This document shows positions 1 through 7,142 of a stretch of DNA of 11,705 nucleotides, in pieces. Under the pieces are notes generated by a model. That model was not told the DNA's origin and searched no databases. It saw only the letters and a list, made by a program, of their open reading frames with translations. The DNA lies in assembly GCA_913043185.1 (NCBI GenBank), contig CAJWMI010000054.1:1-11705 (forward strand), in the 5' to 3' direction. A program made the translations under genes and the position numbers. Position 1 is the first letter of the stretch. Each line of letters opens with the position of its first letter. Source of the stretch: an uncultured Fidelibacterota bacterium (GTDB lineage Bacteria; Marinisomatota; Marinisomatia; Marinisomatales; UBA1611).

Positions 1-148
1 CGGAGTTTACTGCTTGATCAACATCTTTATTGTTTGAATCTGGTACTTTAGCATATGGTGCTCCGGTCGCTGGCTCAATAACCTTAATATATTTATTAGA
101 ATCTGGGAGAGAGAATTCTCCATTAATAAAATTATGTATTTGTTCCAT
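1..148 (-). CDS. Aldehyde dehydrogenase, N-terminal fragment (probable 2-aminomuconate/2-hydroxymuconate semialdehyde dehydrogenase)
   Basis: Only the first 49 codons lie in the window; the gene continues past the left edge. The readable protein begins MEQIHNFINGEF and contains EPATGAPYAKVPDS followed by DVDQAV. This is the usual N-terminal pattern of NAD(P)-dependent aldehyde dehydrogenases (an 'INGEF', then 'xPATGxxxAxVP', then 'DVDxAV'). The catalytic Cys and Glu and the NAD-binding motifs are outside the window. Its ATG shares one base with the TAA of the SDR gene upstream (TAATG), so translation is probably coupled. No separate ribosome binding site is seen. Following TDO and an SDR, it fits the oxidation of 2-aminomuconate 6-semialdehyde to 2-aminomuconate in the 3-hydroxyanthranilate branch of tryptophan breakdown. 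Membership of the ALDH superfamily is fairly secure; the substrate is inferred from the neighbours. Confidence 0.82.
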   Translation of the reverse strand, partial: MEQIHNFINGEFSLPDSNKYIKVIEPATGAPYAKVPDSNNKDVDQAVNS

Positions 149-924
149 TAAATTCCGAAACGGCCACCATCAACTGAAAAATTAGTTCCACTGATATAGC
201 CACCCGCCTCCGAAGCAATAAAGGCGACCGCTGAAGCAACCTCGGTGGGCAAGCCTATCCTACCAAGGGCTGTTTTTTTTTCAGTTTCTGTAATCATTTG
301 ATCATAAGTAACATTTTTATCCTTTGCCGATTTTACTAGAAGATTCTTAAGGCGGTCTGTTTCAATATATCCAGGTAACACATTGTTTGCTGTAATTCCA
401 TAGGAACCTAATTCTATGGCCAGTGTCTTTACCCACTGTGCAACCGCACCACGTATAGTGTTTGAAACACCGAGACCAGGGATCACCTGATTAACAGATG
501 TTGATACTATGTTAATAATTCTTCCATACCCCTCCTCTTTCATACCGGGAACAACTGTCTGAGTAAGAATATGGCTTGAAATAACGTGACGTTTAAAAGC
601 AATTTCAAACTCATCTGTATTAGCCTCAATTAATGGACCTCCCGGAGGGCCTCCTGAATTATTCATCAGAATGTGTATCACACCTGTTTTGTTTATATGG
701 TCAATGGTCTTTGATCTTAAATTGTCCGGTTCATTAAAATCCGCACATATGTAGCTGTGGCCATCTCCATCTAAACTATTAACAGTAGATATAAGTTTTT
801 CTTCATCCCGCGCAGCAAGGACTACTGATGCGCCTCTCTCAGCAAGTAATTGTGCGCAGGCCCTACCAATCCCGCTTGTACTACCGCATACAATAGCTCG
901 CCTGCCACTTAAACTTAGATTCAT
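148..924 (-). CDS. SDR-family protein with altered catalytic tetrad, in the kynurenine gene cluster
   Basis: A 258-residue protein of classical SDR length with a Rossmann fold. The glycine-rich cofactor loop GSTSGIG is at residues 14-20, NNSGG at 88-92 takes the place of the usual NNAG, LPGYIETD is at about 183-190, and the C-terminus ends in SVDGGRFGI. Aligned with classical SDRs, the catalytic Ser is kept (S141). The YxxxK pair, however, reads S154-N-T-I-R158, and the tetrad Asn falls at H113. The usual Tyr and Lys are therefore absent, although the surrounding sequence is intact. An SDR subgroup resembling beta-ketoacyl-ACP reductase but with an imperfect catalytic tetrad is known. The ATG overlaps the TDO stop by four bases (ATGA), and the stop overlaps the ALDH start by one. 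The context points to tryptophan/3-hydroxyanthranilate degradation, but the reaction is unknown and it may not be a standard dehydrogenase. Confidence 0.88.
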   Translation of the reverse strand: MNLSLSGRRAIVCGSTSGIGRACAQLLAERGASVVLAARDEEKLISTVNSLDGDGHSYICADFNEPDNLRSKTIDHINKTGVIHILMNNSGGPPGGPLIEANTDEFEIAFKRHVISSHILTQTVVPGMKEEGYGRIINIVSTSVNQVIPGLGVSNTIRGAVAQWVKTLAIELGSYGITANNVLPGYIETDRLKNLLVKSAKDKNVTYDQMITETEKKTALGRIGLPTEVASAVAFIASEAGGYISGTNFSVDGGRFGI

Positions 925-2024
925 TCTTTGCCCTGACTATCATAATAAAAACTAAGGTTACGTAAAATATTATTGGGGAGCTCGGGCAAATCTGACCGGG
1001 GAATTAGAAAAGTAGTTAAGCTCGTTAGGTCTTCAAACACTCTGTGTTTTTCTGCTGTTTGACTTAAGTATGCAGCACCAACAGAACCACCTGTGCCGAT
1101 TTTTCTGCCTATCATTCTTGTTACCATAAGATGATGCTTATACCTCCAGGTAGTTAGTAGTTCATCTAAGTCTATAAGCCTGCTTAACAGTTTGTATGGA
1201 TTATGTAGTATTGGCTGATCACGGTATAAAAATATCAACAAGGCTGCATGAGTCGCTTTATATGATAAACGAATTTTGCCATTTTCTAGTCTTTTCATAA
1301 AAATGGACTCATCAAACAAAGCATTAAACATATTCTCAGTAACACTATATTGTTTAAGATAATTTTTCTTCTCGCTATCTGTTAATTGTTCGTTTGTATC
1401 TATTATTTTTTTATCCTTCTTTAACATTTTGCTTACAGCTTTTTGATACTGGTCCCAAAAATCGAAATTATCAAACACTAAAAACGGTGTTCTTTCTAAC
1501 CATCGTTCAATAAGCAAAAAAATAGATCTAGAATTTTCAGACTTGGATACCTCGTTTATATGAGAGTCACTTATTTTTGATTTATAATCTGTACCTCCAT
1601 AACTGTGGCGTTGGTGCTTTTGTAGTCCGATTTTGTTTTCAATCAATCTAAATTGCACGCTTTGAAATCCTGAAGCGGGCGTTAGCAGATCTCTAAAATC
1701 TAAAAAATCCATCGGGGTCATCGTCTCTAATACTTTGATCTGGTCAATTAGTAAATGTTGAATCTCGATAATCCGCTCTAGCCTACTGACCACAATACCC
1801 ACGTGAGACTCATCTATTTTTTCCCTATCCAAAGCTTCAAGAATTGAATCAATCTCAAAAATAATCTGCTTAAACCAAAGCTCGTATACTTGGTGAATTA
1901 TGATAAATAACATTTCATCATGCGCATGCTCCCCTGCCTTATCACTCAGTAGTTCTTGCGCTTTGAGCAAAGAATCAAGCTTTAAATAGTCATGATAGTT
2001 TTGAGGCTCGGAAGGTTTTTTCAT
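921..2024 (-). CDS. kynA: Tryptophan 2,3-dioxygenase, animal-length form
   Basis: Heme enzyme that opens the indole ring of L-tryptophan with O2 to give N-formylkynurenine, the first step of the kynurenine pathway. Family signatures are HDEMLF (35-40), HQVYELWFKQ (44-53), FRDLLTPASGFQS (110-122), WRYKH (293-297) and GTGGS (310-314). By motif spacing against characterised TDOs, H44 is the distal active-site His, R111 binds the substrate carboxylate, H297 is the heme ligand and T311 contacts the substrate amino group. At 367 residues it is clearly longer than the roughly 300-residue Xanthomonas enzyme. The extra stretch (about 135-260) carries motifs I recall from animal TDOs, such as WLERTP, NFDFW and RLSYKA. 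It starts 46 bases after the symporter gene. A TATAAT lies at 2036-2041 without a convincing -35 box, and I see no clear ribosome binding site. The family call is very secure. Confidence 0.97.
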   Translation of the reverse strand: MKKPSEPQNYHDYLKLDSLLKAQELLSDKAGEHAHDEMLFIIIHQVYELWFKQIIFEIDSILEALDREKIDESHVGIVVSRLERIIEIQHLLIDQIKVLETMTPMDFLDFRDLLTPASGFQSVQFRLIENKIGLQKHQRHSYGGTDYKSKISDSHINEVSKSENSRSIFLLIERWLERTPFLVFDNFDFWDQYQKAVSKMLKKDKKIIDTNEQLTDSEKKNYLKQYSVTENMFNALFDESIFMKRLENGKIRLSYKATHAALLIFLYRDQPILHNPYKLLSRLIDLDELLTTWRYKHHLMVTRMIGRKIGTGGSVGAAYLSQTAEKHRVFEDLTSLTTFLIPRSDLPELPNNILRNLSFYYDSQGKE

Positions 2025-2070
2025 ATAAGGTAAATATTATACTTTTATCACATATTAATATTCGTAGAGC

Positions 2071-4179
2071 TTACATTTCTTTTTCAGCGACAAGTTTGTA
2101 GTCACCAGAAAATAAACCGATCTCACTCTGGCTTTGGTTAATATAAACTATACCATCATCATTATGAGGTTTCCCATATACAGAGTGTATTGATTTAAGA
2201 CCACCGAGCCATTTTCTCTTATCACAAAGATAAACTAAATCACCCGGCCTAGCAGACATACGTTTCATGTCTTTTTTTGAAAAATAAATTTTCGAGTCAT
2301 CTTGATCTTTAATATTAAAAACAACCTCTATCTTTTCACCTGCTTCCTCATTAGGCTCAGAACCTTTAAACATAAATTTTGCATCAAAAATAGAAGAAGC
2401 GATTAAACCTTTCGTGGCCTCGCTTTCTTTATAATCGACAAAATAGACAGTTAAAAGTGGGACTACAATTACTATTAAAACTGTGAAAAGTGTATCTGTG
2501 CCTAAATATCCTGTCCCTATTATAACTAAAAACATTAGCAGACTGATTAATATTGATAAAATCGTCATCTCTATTTTTGAAGAGGCTCTTTGTTTCCATT
2601 GAACTATCAATCTATTCTGAATATCTCTGGTAAAGGTTACCAGCATCCCTACACCTATGCATGCGATAGTATTATATAGAGCACGTATGTATGAATATGG
2701 TCTGCTAGGATTCATATCAATACCATGATCAAAAGGAGCTATAAAAAAAGCAGGATAGCGAGCACCAATAATCATTAGAGCTACACCGCCAACAAATGTT
2801 GTAATCACTCCAGCGGGAGAAAATCTTTTCCAGAAAACTCCAAAAAATATGGCAACAACTAATGGTGGTGTAAGCGTAGAATGAAAATAGCCATGCGCCT
2901 CGTAAACAGTCGGAAAATTTTTAAAGGCTAAAACAGCAACGACCCCCAAGGAGGTAATCGCTACAGATGCCCACCTTGCGGCAACAAGCTCTTCTTTATC
3001 CGAAATAATTCTGCCATTCTTCTCAGAGTTCAGATACCTATTTATTGGGCGATAAACATCATTAATAAATATGGCAGCTGTAGCATTGATCAGGGTATCA
3101 ACCGTGCTCATCAAGGCTGCAGTGAGAGCAGCCATTATAAAACCAAATATACCAGGACTTGCTACAATATTTGCCACTACCACAAATATTTGATCGGGAG
3201 ACGTATCTGGGCTTACTACTGATGGGGAGGCAATAGATATTGCCTTACCAATCCATCCAGCGTTTCCAACTACAATCGCAGAAAGGGGAAGTATAAACAA
3301 AATATTTACCGCTGCCGCTTTTCTGCCTTCGTTTACGTTTTTACAAGCCAAAAATCTCATGATCAAACCTTGATTCATGAATAAAAACCCTATGGACCCG
3401 GCTATTGCATCCTGCCAAAAGATTCCTACAAAATTAAAACCAGGCGGTTTATTAAAATCAGCAAGTGGCAGTTTCCATTCTGTTGGTAATAGGTTCCAGA
3501 AACTATCAAAACCACCAACATAAGAAATGCCTATTAAAAAAAGAGCGAAACCAGCAAATAGTAAAATAAATCCCTGCAATAGGTCTGTAAATATGACCGC
3601 TGTTTGACCTCCAAAAGTAATATAAACCCCTGTTATAATTGCGATGACAATTATTGCCCCCATTAGTGTTACTGGAAACGTAATTCCAAAAAGAACGAAT
3701 GCCTTGGGAAGCATTGGAATCACCGCTTTCCCAAGAGTGAGAAAGCCTATCCCTATATACCCAATCATATAAAATAGTAAAAGAATTGTCGCCAAAAACC
3801 TTGCCGAAGGACTAAATCGTTTTTCAAAATATTCTGGGATTGATCTTATTCGTGAGTATACTAGAATTGGTAACCAGCCAAACATAAAGAAAGGGACAAA
3901 AAACCAGTCATTTAAATAAGTCATAGTCGATGATATCCCATGTTGGAACCCTTTTGCAGAATATTTAACAAAACTATGGCTACCAACTCCTGTGGCAACA
4001 ATAGACATTGTTATAAGCCACCAAGAAAATCTTCTTCCTCCAAAGAAAAAATCAGATGTGGTTTTTGTATATCTACCAAAGTAGGAGCCGAATAACATGA
4101 CAGCTAAAAAATAAATAACCATCACCACCCAGTCAGTGGTTGTCCCTATGTTATGAAATGTTGTGGCTCCTGTTTCCAT
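2071..4179 (-). CDS. Sodium:solute symporter (SSS family) with C-terminal soluble extension
   Basis: A 702-residue inner-membrane transporter of the solute:Na+ symporter family (LeuT fold). The N-terminal part has the family signature TSDFFFGGRRFSWW (41-54), followed by many hydrophobic helices. ALMSTVDTLINA (about 355-366) corresponds to the helix whose Ser/Thr pair (S358, T359) helps form the Na2 site in this family. After the usual core of about 530 residues there are two more predicted helices (about 537-560 and 563-583). A hydrophilic tail of about 115 residues follows, containing MSARPGDLVYLCDKRKWLGG (641-660); I do not recognise this tail. The gene sits two bases after a small membrane protein gene and 46 bases before TDO. 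The substrate cannot be read from the sequence. An aromatic amino acid or a related metabolite is a guess from position only; sugars or other carboxylates are equally possible. Confidence 0.93.
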   Translation of the reverse strand: METGATTFHNIGTTTDWVVMVIYFLAVMLFGSYFGRYTKTTSDFFFGGRRFSWWLITMSIVATGVGSHSFVKYSAKGFQHGISSTMTYLNDWFFVPFFMFGWLPILVYSRIRSIPEYFEKRFSPSARFLATILLLFYMIGYIGIGFLTLGKAVIPMLPKAFVLFGITFPVTLMGAIIVIAIITGVYITFGGQTAVIFTDLLQGFILLFAGFALFLIGISYVGGFDSFWNLLPTEWKLPLADFNKPPGFNFVGIFWQDAIAGSIGFLFMNQGLIMRFLACKNVNEGRKAAAVNILFILPLSAIVVGNAGWIGKAISIASPSVVSPDTSPDQIFVVVANIVASPGIFGFIMAALTAALMSTVDTLINATAAIFINDVYRPINRYLNSEKNGRIISDKEELVAARWASVAITSLGVVAVLAFKNFPTVYEAHGYFHSTLTPPLVVAIFFGVFWKRFSPAGVITTFVGGVALMIIGARYPAFFIAPFDHGIDMNPSRPYSYIRALYNTIACIGVGMLVTFTRDIQNRLIVQWKQRASSKIEMTILSILISLLMFLVIIGTGYLGTDTLFTVLIVIVVPLLTVYFVDYKESEATKGLIASSIFDAKFMFKGSEPNEEAGEKIEVVFNIKDQDDSKIYFSKKDMKRMSARPGDLVYLCDKRKWLGGLKSIHSVYGKPHNDDGIVYINQSQSEIGLFSGDYKLVAEKEM

Positions 4180-4181
4180 TT

Positions 4182-4481
4182 TTATCTAATTCTTTTCCTA
4201 TTTATCACTTGAAATGCTCCAAAAATTGAAACAATAATCACTGAGCCCATTAGAATAAAAGCAAAATTAACGGATCCTAAAGCCGCCAAGGTCAGGGATG
4301 CATGTATACACATATACCAAACAAGGCCAAATATTAATGCCCAAAACCAGCGCCAGTGAGATATCTTATTCGGGTTAAGAGAGCCACTCCTTATTGTTAT
4401 CATTATGCCAGCTATAAATAGCAATCCACCTAATCCGTATTGATACATAAAAGGCAACCATGAGTGGGAAAAATACTCCAT
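4182..4481 (-). CDS. Small three-helix membrane protein, putative symporter partner
   Basis: A 99-residue protein with three predicted membrane helices at about 11-31, 45-68 and 72-92, and a basic C-terminus ending NRKRIR, which probably stays in the cytoplasm. I do not recognise the family. Its ATG overlaps the TAA of the HIT gene by one base (TAATG), and its stop lies two bases before the symporter start, so it should be made together with both. Small membrane proteins encoded just before an SSS symporter have precedents: YjcH before ActP, and the DUF4212 small subunits. I do not see their sequence signatures here, and those have two helices rather than three. Its role as a transporter partner is therefore an inference from position and topology. 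That the gene is real is supported by the tight junctions and the clean membrane topology. Confidence 0.75.
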   Translation of the reverse strand: MEYFSHSWLPFMYQYGLGGLLFIAGIMITIRSGSLNPNKISHWRWFWALIFGLVWYMCIHASLTLAALGSVNFAFILMGSVIIVSIFGAFQVINRKRIR

Positions 4482-4978
4482 TAGCTTTTTATCATTATTT
4501 GTTGAAAATGAGGTTTTAAGTCATCATATGTGTCTTGCAGGCCTTGCGGATGCACTTTCGTGGTGCCAACTACAGGCATAAAATTCGTGTCGCCACTCCA
4601 ACGCGGCACAATATGATAGTGAAGATGATCAGAAATACCAGCCCCGGCTGATGTGCCTATATTTGCACCAAAATTAAACCCTTCAGCATTCATAGTTTCT
4701 CTAAGTATTTTCATGGACATGGTTGATAATTGCATAATTTCACTCAATGCTTCTTTATCTAAATCTTCAGGTTTATCGATAATTTCATAGGGAACCAATA
4801 AGAGGTGTCCGTTATTGTAAGGATAAAGATTCATACAAATAAATGAATAATCCCCTTTGAAAAGTATCAAGTTTTCTTCATCAGTACCTTTTTCAAGCTT
4901 GGAAAAAAACGTCGTACCATTATTTTTTTTTGGAGCACGTATATACTCCATACGCCATGGTGCCCATAGACTATCCAA
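4481..4978 (-). CDS. HIT-family nucleotide phosphorylase/hydrolase (Ap4A phosphorylase-like)
   Basis: A 165-residue histidine-triad protein. The triad is H118-L-H120-Y-H122, followed by IVPRWSGDTNFMPV (123-136), and the N-terminus is LWAPWRMEYI (4-13). This combination, together with NLYPYNNGHLLLVP (50-63) and AGAGISDHLH (111-120), is typical of the HIT branch that includes diadenosine tetraphosphate phosphorylases such as mycobacterial Rv2613c. The middle His of the triad (H120) would be the nucleophile that takes the nucleotidyl group. The likely role is cytoplasmic cleavage of Ap4A or related nucleotides. The start is TTG (4976-4978): an in-frame stop lies five codons upstream, and the conserved LWAPWR block precedes the first internal ATG. 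It follows the EF-G-like gene after eight bases and overlaps the next gene's start. The exact substrate is uncertain. Confidence 0.93.
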   Translation of the reverse strand: MDSLWAPWRMEYIRAPKKNNGTTFFSKLEKGTDEENLILFKGDYSFICMNLYPYNNGHLLLVPYEIIDKPEDLDKEALSEIMQLSTMSMKILRETMNAEGFNFGANIGTSAGAGISDHLHYHIVPRWSGDTNFMPVVGTTKVHPQGLQDTYDDLKPHFQQIMIKS

Positions 4979-4986
4979 AATATTAT

Positions 4987-7062
4987 CTACTCATCCTCTT
5001 GTTTTTGTTTTGATGCAATCACCTTTTTCTCTGCGTCTTTTGGCATTTTTTCATAGTGGCTAAATTCTTCAGAGTGAATACCTCTTCCACCAGTGAGAGA
5101 TCTAATGGTGGTCGCATAATTATACAGCTCAGCCTGCGGAACCTGAGCCTTAATAAGTTGAAAACTTCCATCAGAATCCATTCCTAATATTTTACCTCTT
5201 TTACCAGAGATATCACCCATTATGTCTCCCATATATTCCTCAGGAACTTTTACTTCTATATTAATAATTGGCTCTTGCAAACATGGGCTTGCATTTTTAA
5301 ACGCATCTATAAATGCATTTTTTCCTGCTGTCTGGAATGCTATGTCTTTCGAATCTACTGGATGCATTTTCCCATCATAAAAATCTACTTTTAAATCAAC
5401 CACTCTGCATCCAGCAATTATACCATTAACACAAGCTGTGTTGACTCCTTTTTCAACCGATGGAATAAAAACCCTGTCAACATTCTGCCCGACTAATGAG
5501 TTCGTAAATTCTACACCCTCTCCCCTTTGTTTAGGCTCAATGCGCATCCAAACTTCAGCAAATTGACCTGCTCCTCCGGATTGTTTCTTATGTCGGTATT
5601 TTGACTCGGCTTTGCTGGTAATAGTTTCCCGATAAGGAATATTGGGCTTCGTAAGCTCAATGCTAAGATTAAATCTTCTTTTTAATCTCTCTGTACTTAC
5701 CTGCAGGTGCAACTCGCCTTGGCCAGATATAATTGTTTGCCGGATCTCACTATCAACGCGATAGATAAATGTTGGGTCTTCTTCATGCAGCGTAGAGAGG
5801 CCTATCGCTAATTTCTCTTCATCACCTTTGGTGGTTGAACTAATAGCAGCATGAATATTTGAATTTGGAAGGTTAAGCTTTGGCATTTTAACTCTTTCAC
5901 CTGAGCATAATGTATTACCAGTATGGGTGTCCTTTAGTTTTACAACCGCACCAATATCACCTGCTGATATATGATTTATTTGTGTTCTGTTTTTCCCATT
6001 TAAAATGAAAAGCTGTCCCATCCTTTCCGAACTGTTTCTGTTTGTGTTAAACAGATCACCGCCCGTTTTTACAGAACCAGAATAAACCCTGAACAATGAT
6101 AATTCACCAATGTGCGACTCAGCCATAGTCTTAAAGATTTGAATCACAGTGTCCTTTCCATCAAGTGAAACCTGTATTTCATCTTCCTTTGAGTTAATAG
6201 CCTTAACGGTTTTTCTATCGTCAGGAGATGCTCCATACTTTGCGATAAAGTCACACAAGCGTGCTACTCCAATATTTTGTTCTGCAGACACACAAAACAA
6301 TGGAATAAATACCTGATTTTGTATAGCATGATGTATACCGCCACGCATTTCTTCTTCAGACAGATTCCCCTGTTCAAAATACTTTTCTAAAAGCGAGTCA
6401 TCTGACTCCGCAACATATTCTATAAGCTCAGAGTGCAGCGAATCAACCTCTGAAACTAAATTCTCTGGCAGGTCTCCCTCAGAATAATCTCCGCTACCAT
6501 CAGTTTTATATGTTATTAATTCTCTTCGAAGAACATCAATATTTTGGTTAAAACCGGGACCAGAATTTACTGGGAGCTGCATTGGAAAAACATTTTTCCC
6601 AAATCGTTTTTTTGCCTGTTTCAATATATCATCAAACTTGGTATGCTCTCTATCGAGGCCATTAACAATTAAAACTTTTGGGATACCTAACTCCGTGGCA
6701 GTGCCCCACATCGTTTCTGTGCCTACCTCAATACCATTTACCGCGTGAATTGTAACCGCGGCCATATCAACTACGGCCAATGAACTAATGGACTCTCCAA
6801 TAAAATCTGAATAACCTGGCGAATCAATAATATTAAACTTTTTTTGATCCCATTCCATATGAAGTGGGGTTGAGTGGATAGAAATTTGTCTTTCCTTTTC
6901 GCCCGGGTGATAATCAGAAACCGTTGTCCCCGTTTCGATCGTGCCCATACGATTTATTTCTTTGCCTAATACCAACATGGCCTCTACTAACGTGGTTTTT
7001 CCTGATGCACCGTGGCCAACGACTGCGATATTTCTTATGTCACCAGTATCATATTGCTTCAT
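4987..7062 (-). CDS. EF-G-like translational GTPase paralogue
   Basis: A 691-residue protein with the full EF-G layout: G domain (about 1-270), domain II (about 300-390), domain III (about 395-475) and domains IV-V (to about 680). The P-loop is GHGASGKT (16-23). The other GTPase motifs depart from canonical EF-G. Switch I reads RQISI (58-62) where EF-G has RGITI. G3 is DSPGYSD (80-86), with Tyr84 in place of the catalytic His of DTPGH. G4 is NGLD (134-137) rather than NKxD. G5 is VSA (258-260). This matches a known group of EF-G-like proteins of unclear function, so the main translocase is expected elsewhere in the genome. It has one of the few good ribosome binding sites here (AAGGA, six bases before the ATG) and a likely promoter in the 80-base gap upstream. 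Translation on the ribosome, recycling or a stress role are all possible. Confidence 0.92.
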   Translation of the reverse strand: MKQYDTGDIRNIAVVGHGASGKTTLVEAMLVLGKEINRMGTIETGTTVSDYHPGEKERQISIHSTPLHMEWDQKKFNIIDSPGYSDFIGESISSLAVVDMAAVTIHAVNGIEVGTETMWGTATELGIPKVLIVNGLDREHTKFDDILKQAKKRFGKNVFPMQLPVNSGPGFNQNIDVLRRELITYKTDGSGDYSEGDLPENLVSEVDSLHSELIEYVAESDDSLLEKYFEQGNLSEEEMRGGIHHAIQNQVFIPLFCVSAEQNIGVARLCDFIAKYGASPDDRKTVKAINSKEDEIQVSLDGKDTVIQIFKTMAESHIGELSLFRVYSGSVKTGGDLFNTNRNSSERMGQLFILNGKNRTQINHISAGDIGAVVKLKDTHTGNTLCSGERVKMPKLNLPNSNIHAAISSTTKGDEEKLAIGLSTLHEEDPTFIYRVDSEIRQTIISGQGELHLQVSTERLKRRFNLSIELTKPNIPYRETITSKAESKYRHKKQSGGAGQFAEVWMRIEPKQRGEGVEFTNSLVGQNVDRVFIPSVEKGVNTACVNGIIAGCRVVDLKVDFYDGKMHPVDSKDIAFQTAGKNAFIDAFKNASPCLQEPIINIEVKVPEEYMGDIMGDISGKRGKILGMDSDGSFQLIKAQVPQAELYNYATTIRSLTGGRGIHSEEFSHYEKMPKDAEKKVIASKQKQEDE

Positions 7063-7068
7063 AGTTTT

Positions 7069-7073
7069 TCCTT
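7069..7073 (-). promoter_or_regulatory. Shine-Dalgarno site of the EF-G-like gene
   Basis: On the minus strand AAGGA stands six bases before the ATG, a canonical distance. It stands out because most other starts in the window lack a recognisable Shine-Dalgarno motif. This suggests the gene begins a transcription unit and is initiated more strongly than its neighbours. Confidence 0.55.
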
Positions 7074-7105
7074 TTTCTGAATAAAATAATTAGCTAAGAA
7101 CATTA

Positions 7106-7133
7106 TTTATAGTAAACCTAGTACAAATGCAAA
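7106..7133 (-). promoter_or_regulatory. Putative promoter of the EF-G-like to ALDH gene block
   Basis: In the only gap of notable size in this gene run (80 bases), the minus strand has TTTGCA (7128-7133), a 16-base spacer and TATAAA (7106-7111). This is a fair sigma-70-like pair. It would give a 5' leader of about 37 bases holding the Shine-Dalgarno site and an 8-base palindrome, TTAGCTAA (7090-7097). It does not match the Bacteroidota consensus (TTTG near -33, TAnnTTTG near -7) in its -7 element, so confidence is limited by the unknown lineage and the AT-rich background. Confidence 0.4.
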
Positions 7134-7142
7134 TCAAGAAAA

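Noticed and set aside
272..281. Nine-base A run (minus strand) in the SDR gene, and a similar run at about 4923-4931 in the HIT gene, as possible slippage sites
   Set aside because: Both genes read through in frame with conserved residues on each side, and no useful alternative frame follows; such runs are expected in AT-rich DNA.
2025..2070. Possible terminator or strong promoter between the symporter and TDO genes
   Set aside because: No stem followed by a T run is visible. A TATAAT is present, but no matching -35 box at a usual distance, so I did not list it as a promoter.
2071..4481. PanF/YhdT or acetate-permease ActP/YjcH assignment for the symporter pair
   Set aside because: The arrangement is similar, but I do not see the sequence signatures of those small subunits, and this one has three helices; no specific substrate should be assigned.
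7090..7097. Palindrome TTAGCTAA in the leader of the EF-G-like gene as an operator
   Set aside because: Eight bases of AT-rich palindrome are too short to distinguish from chance; there is no second copy in the window that I noticed.
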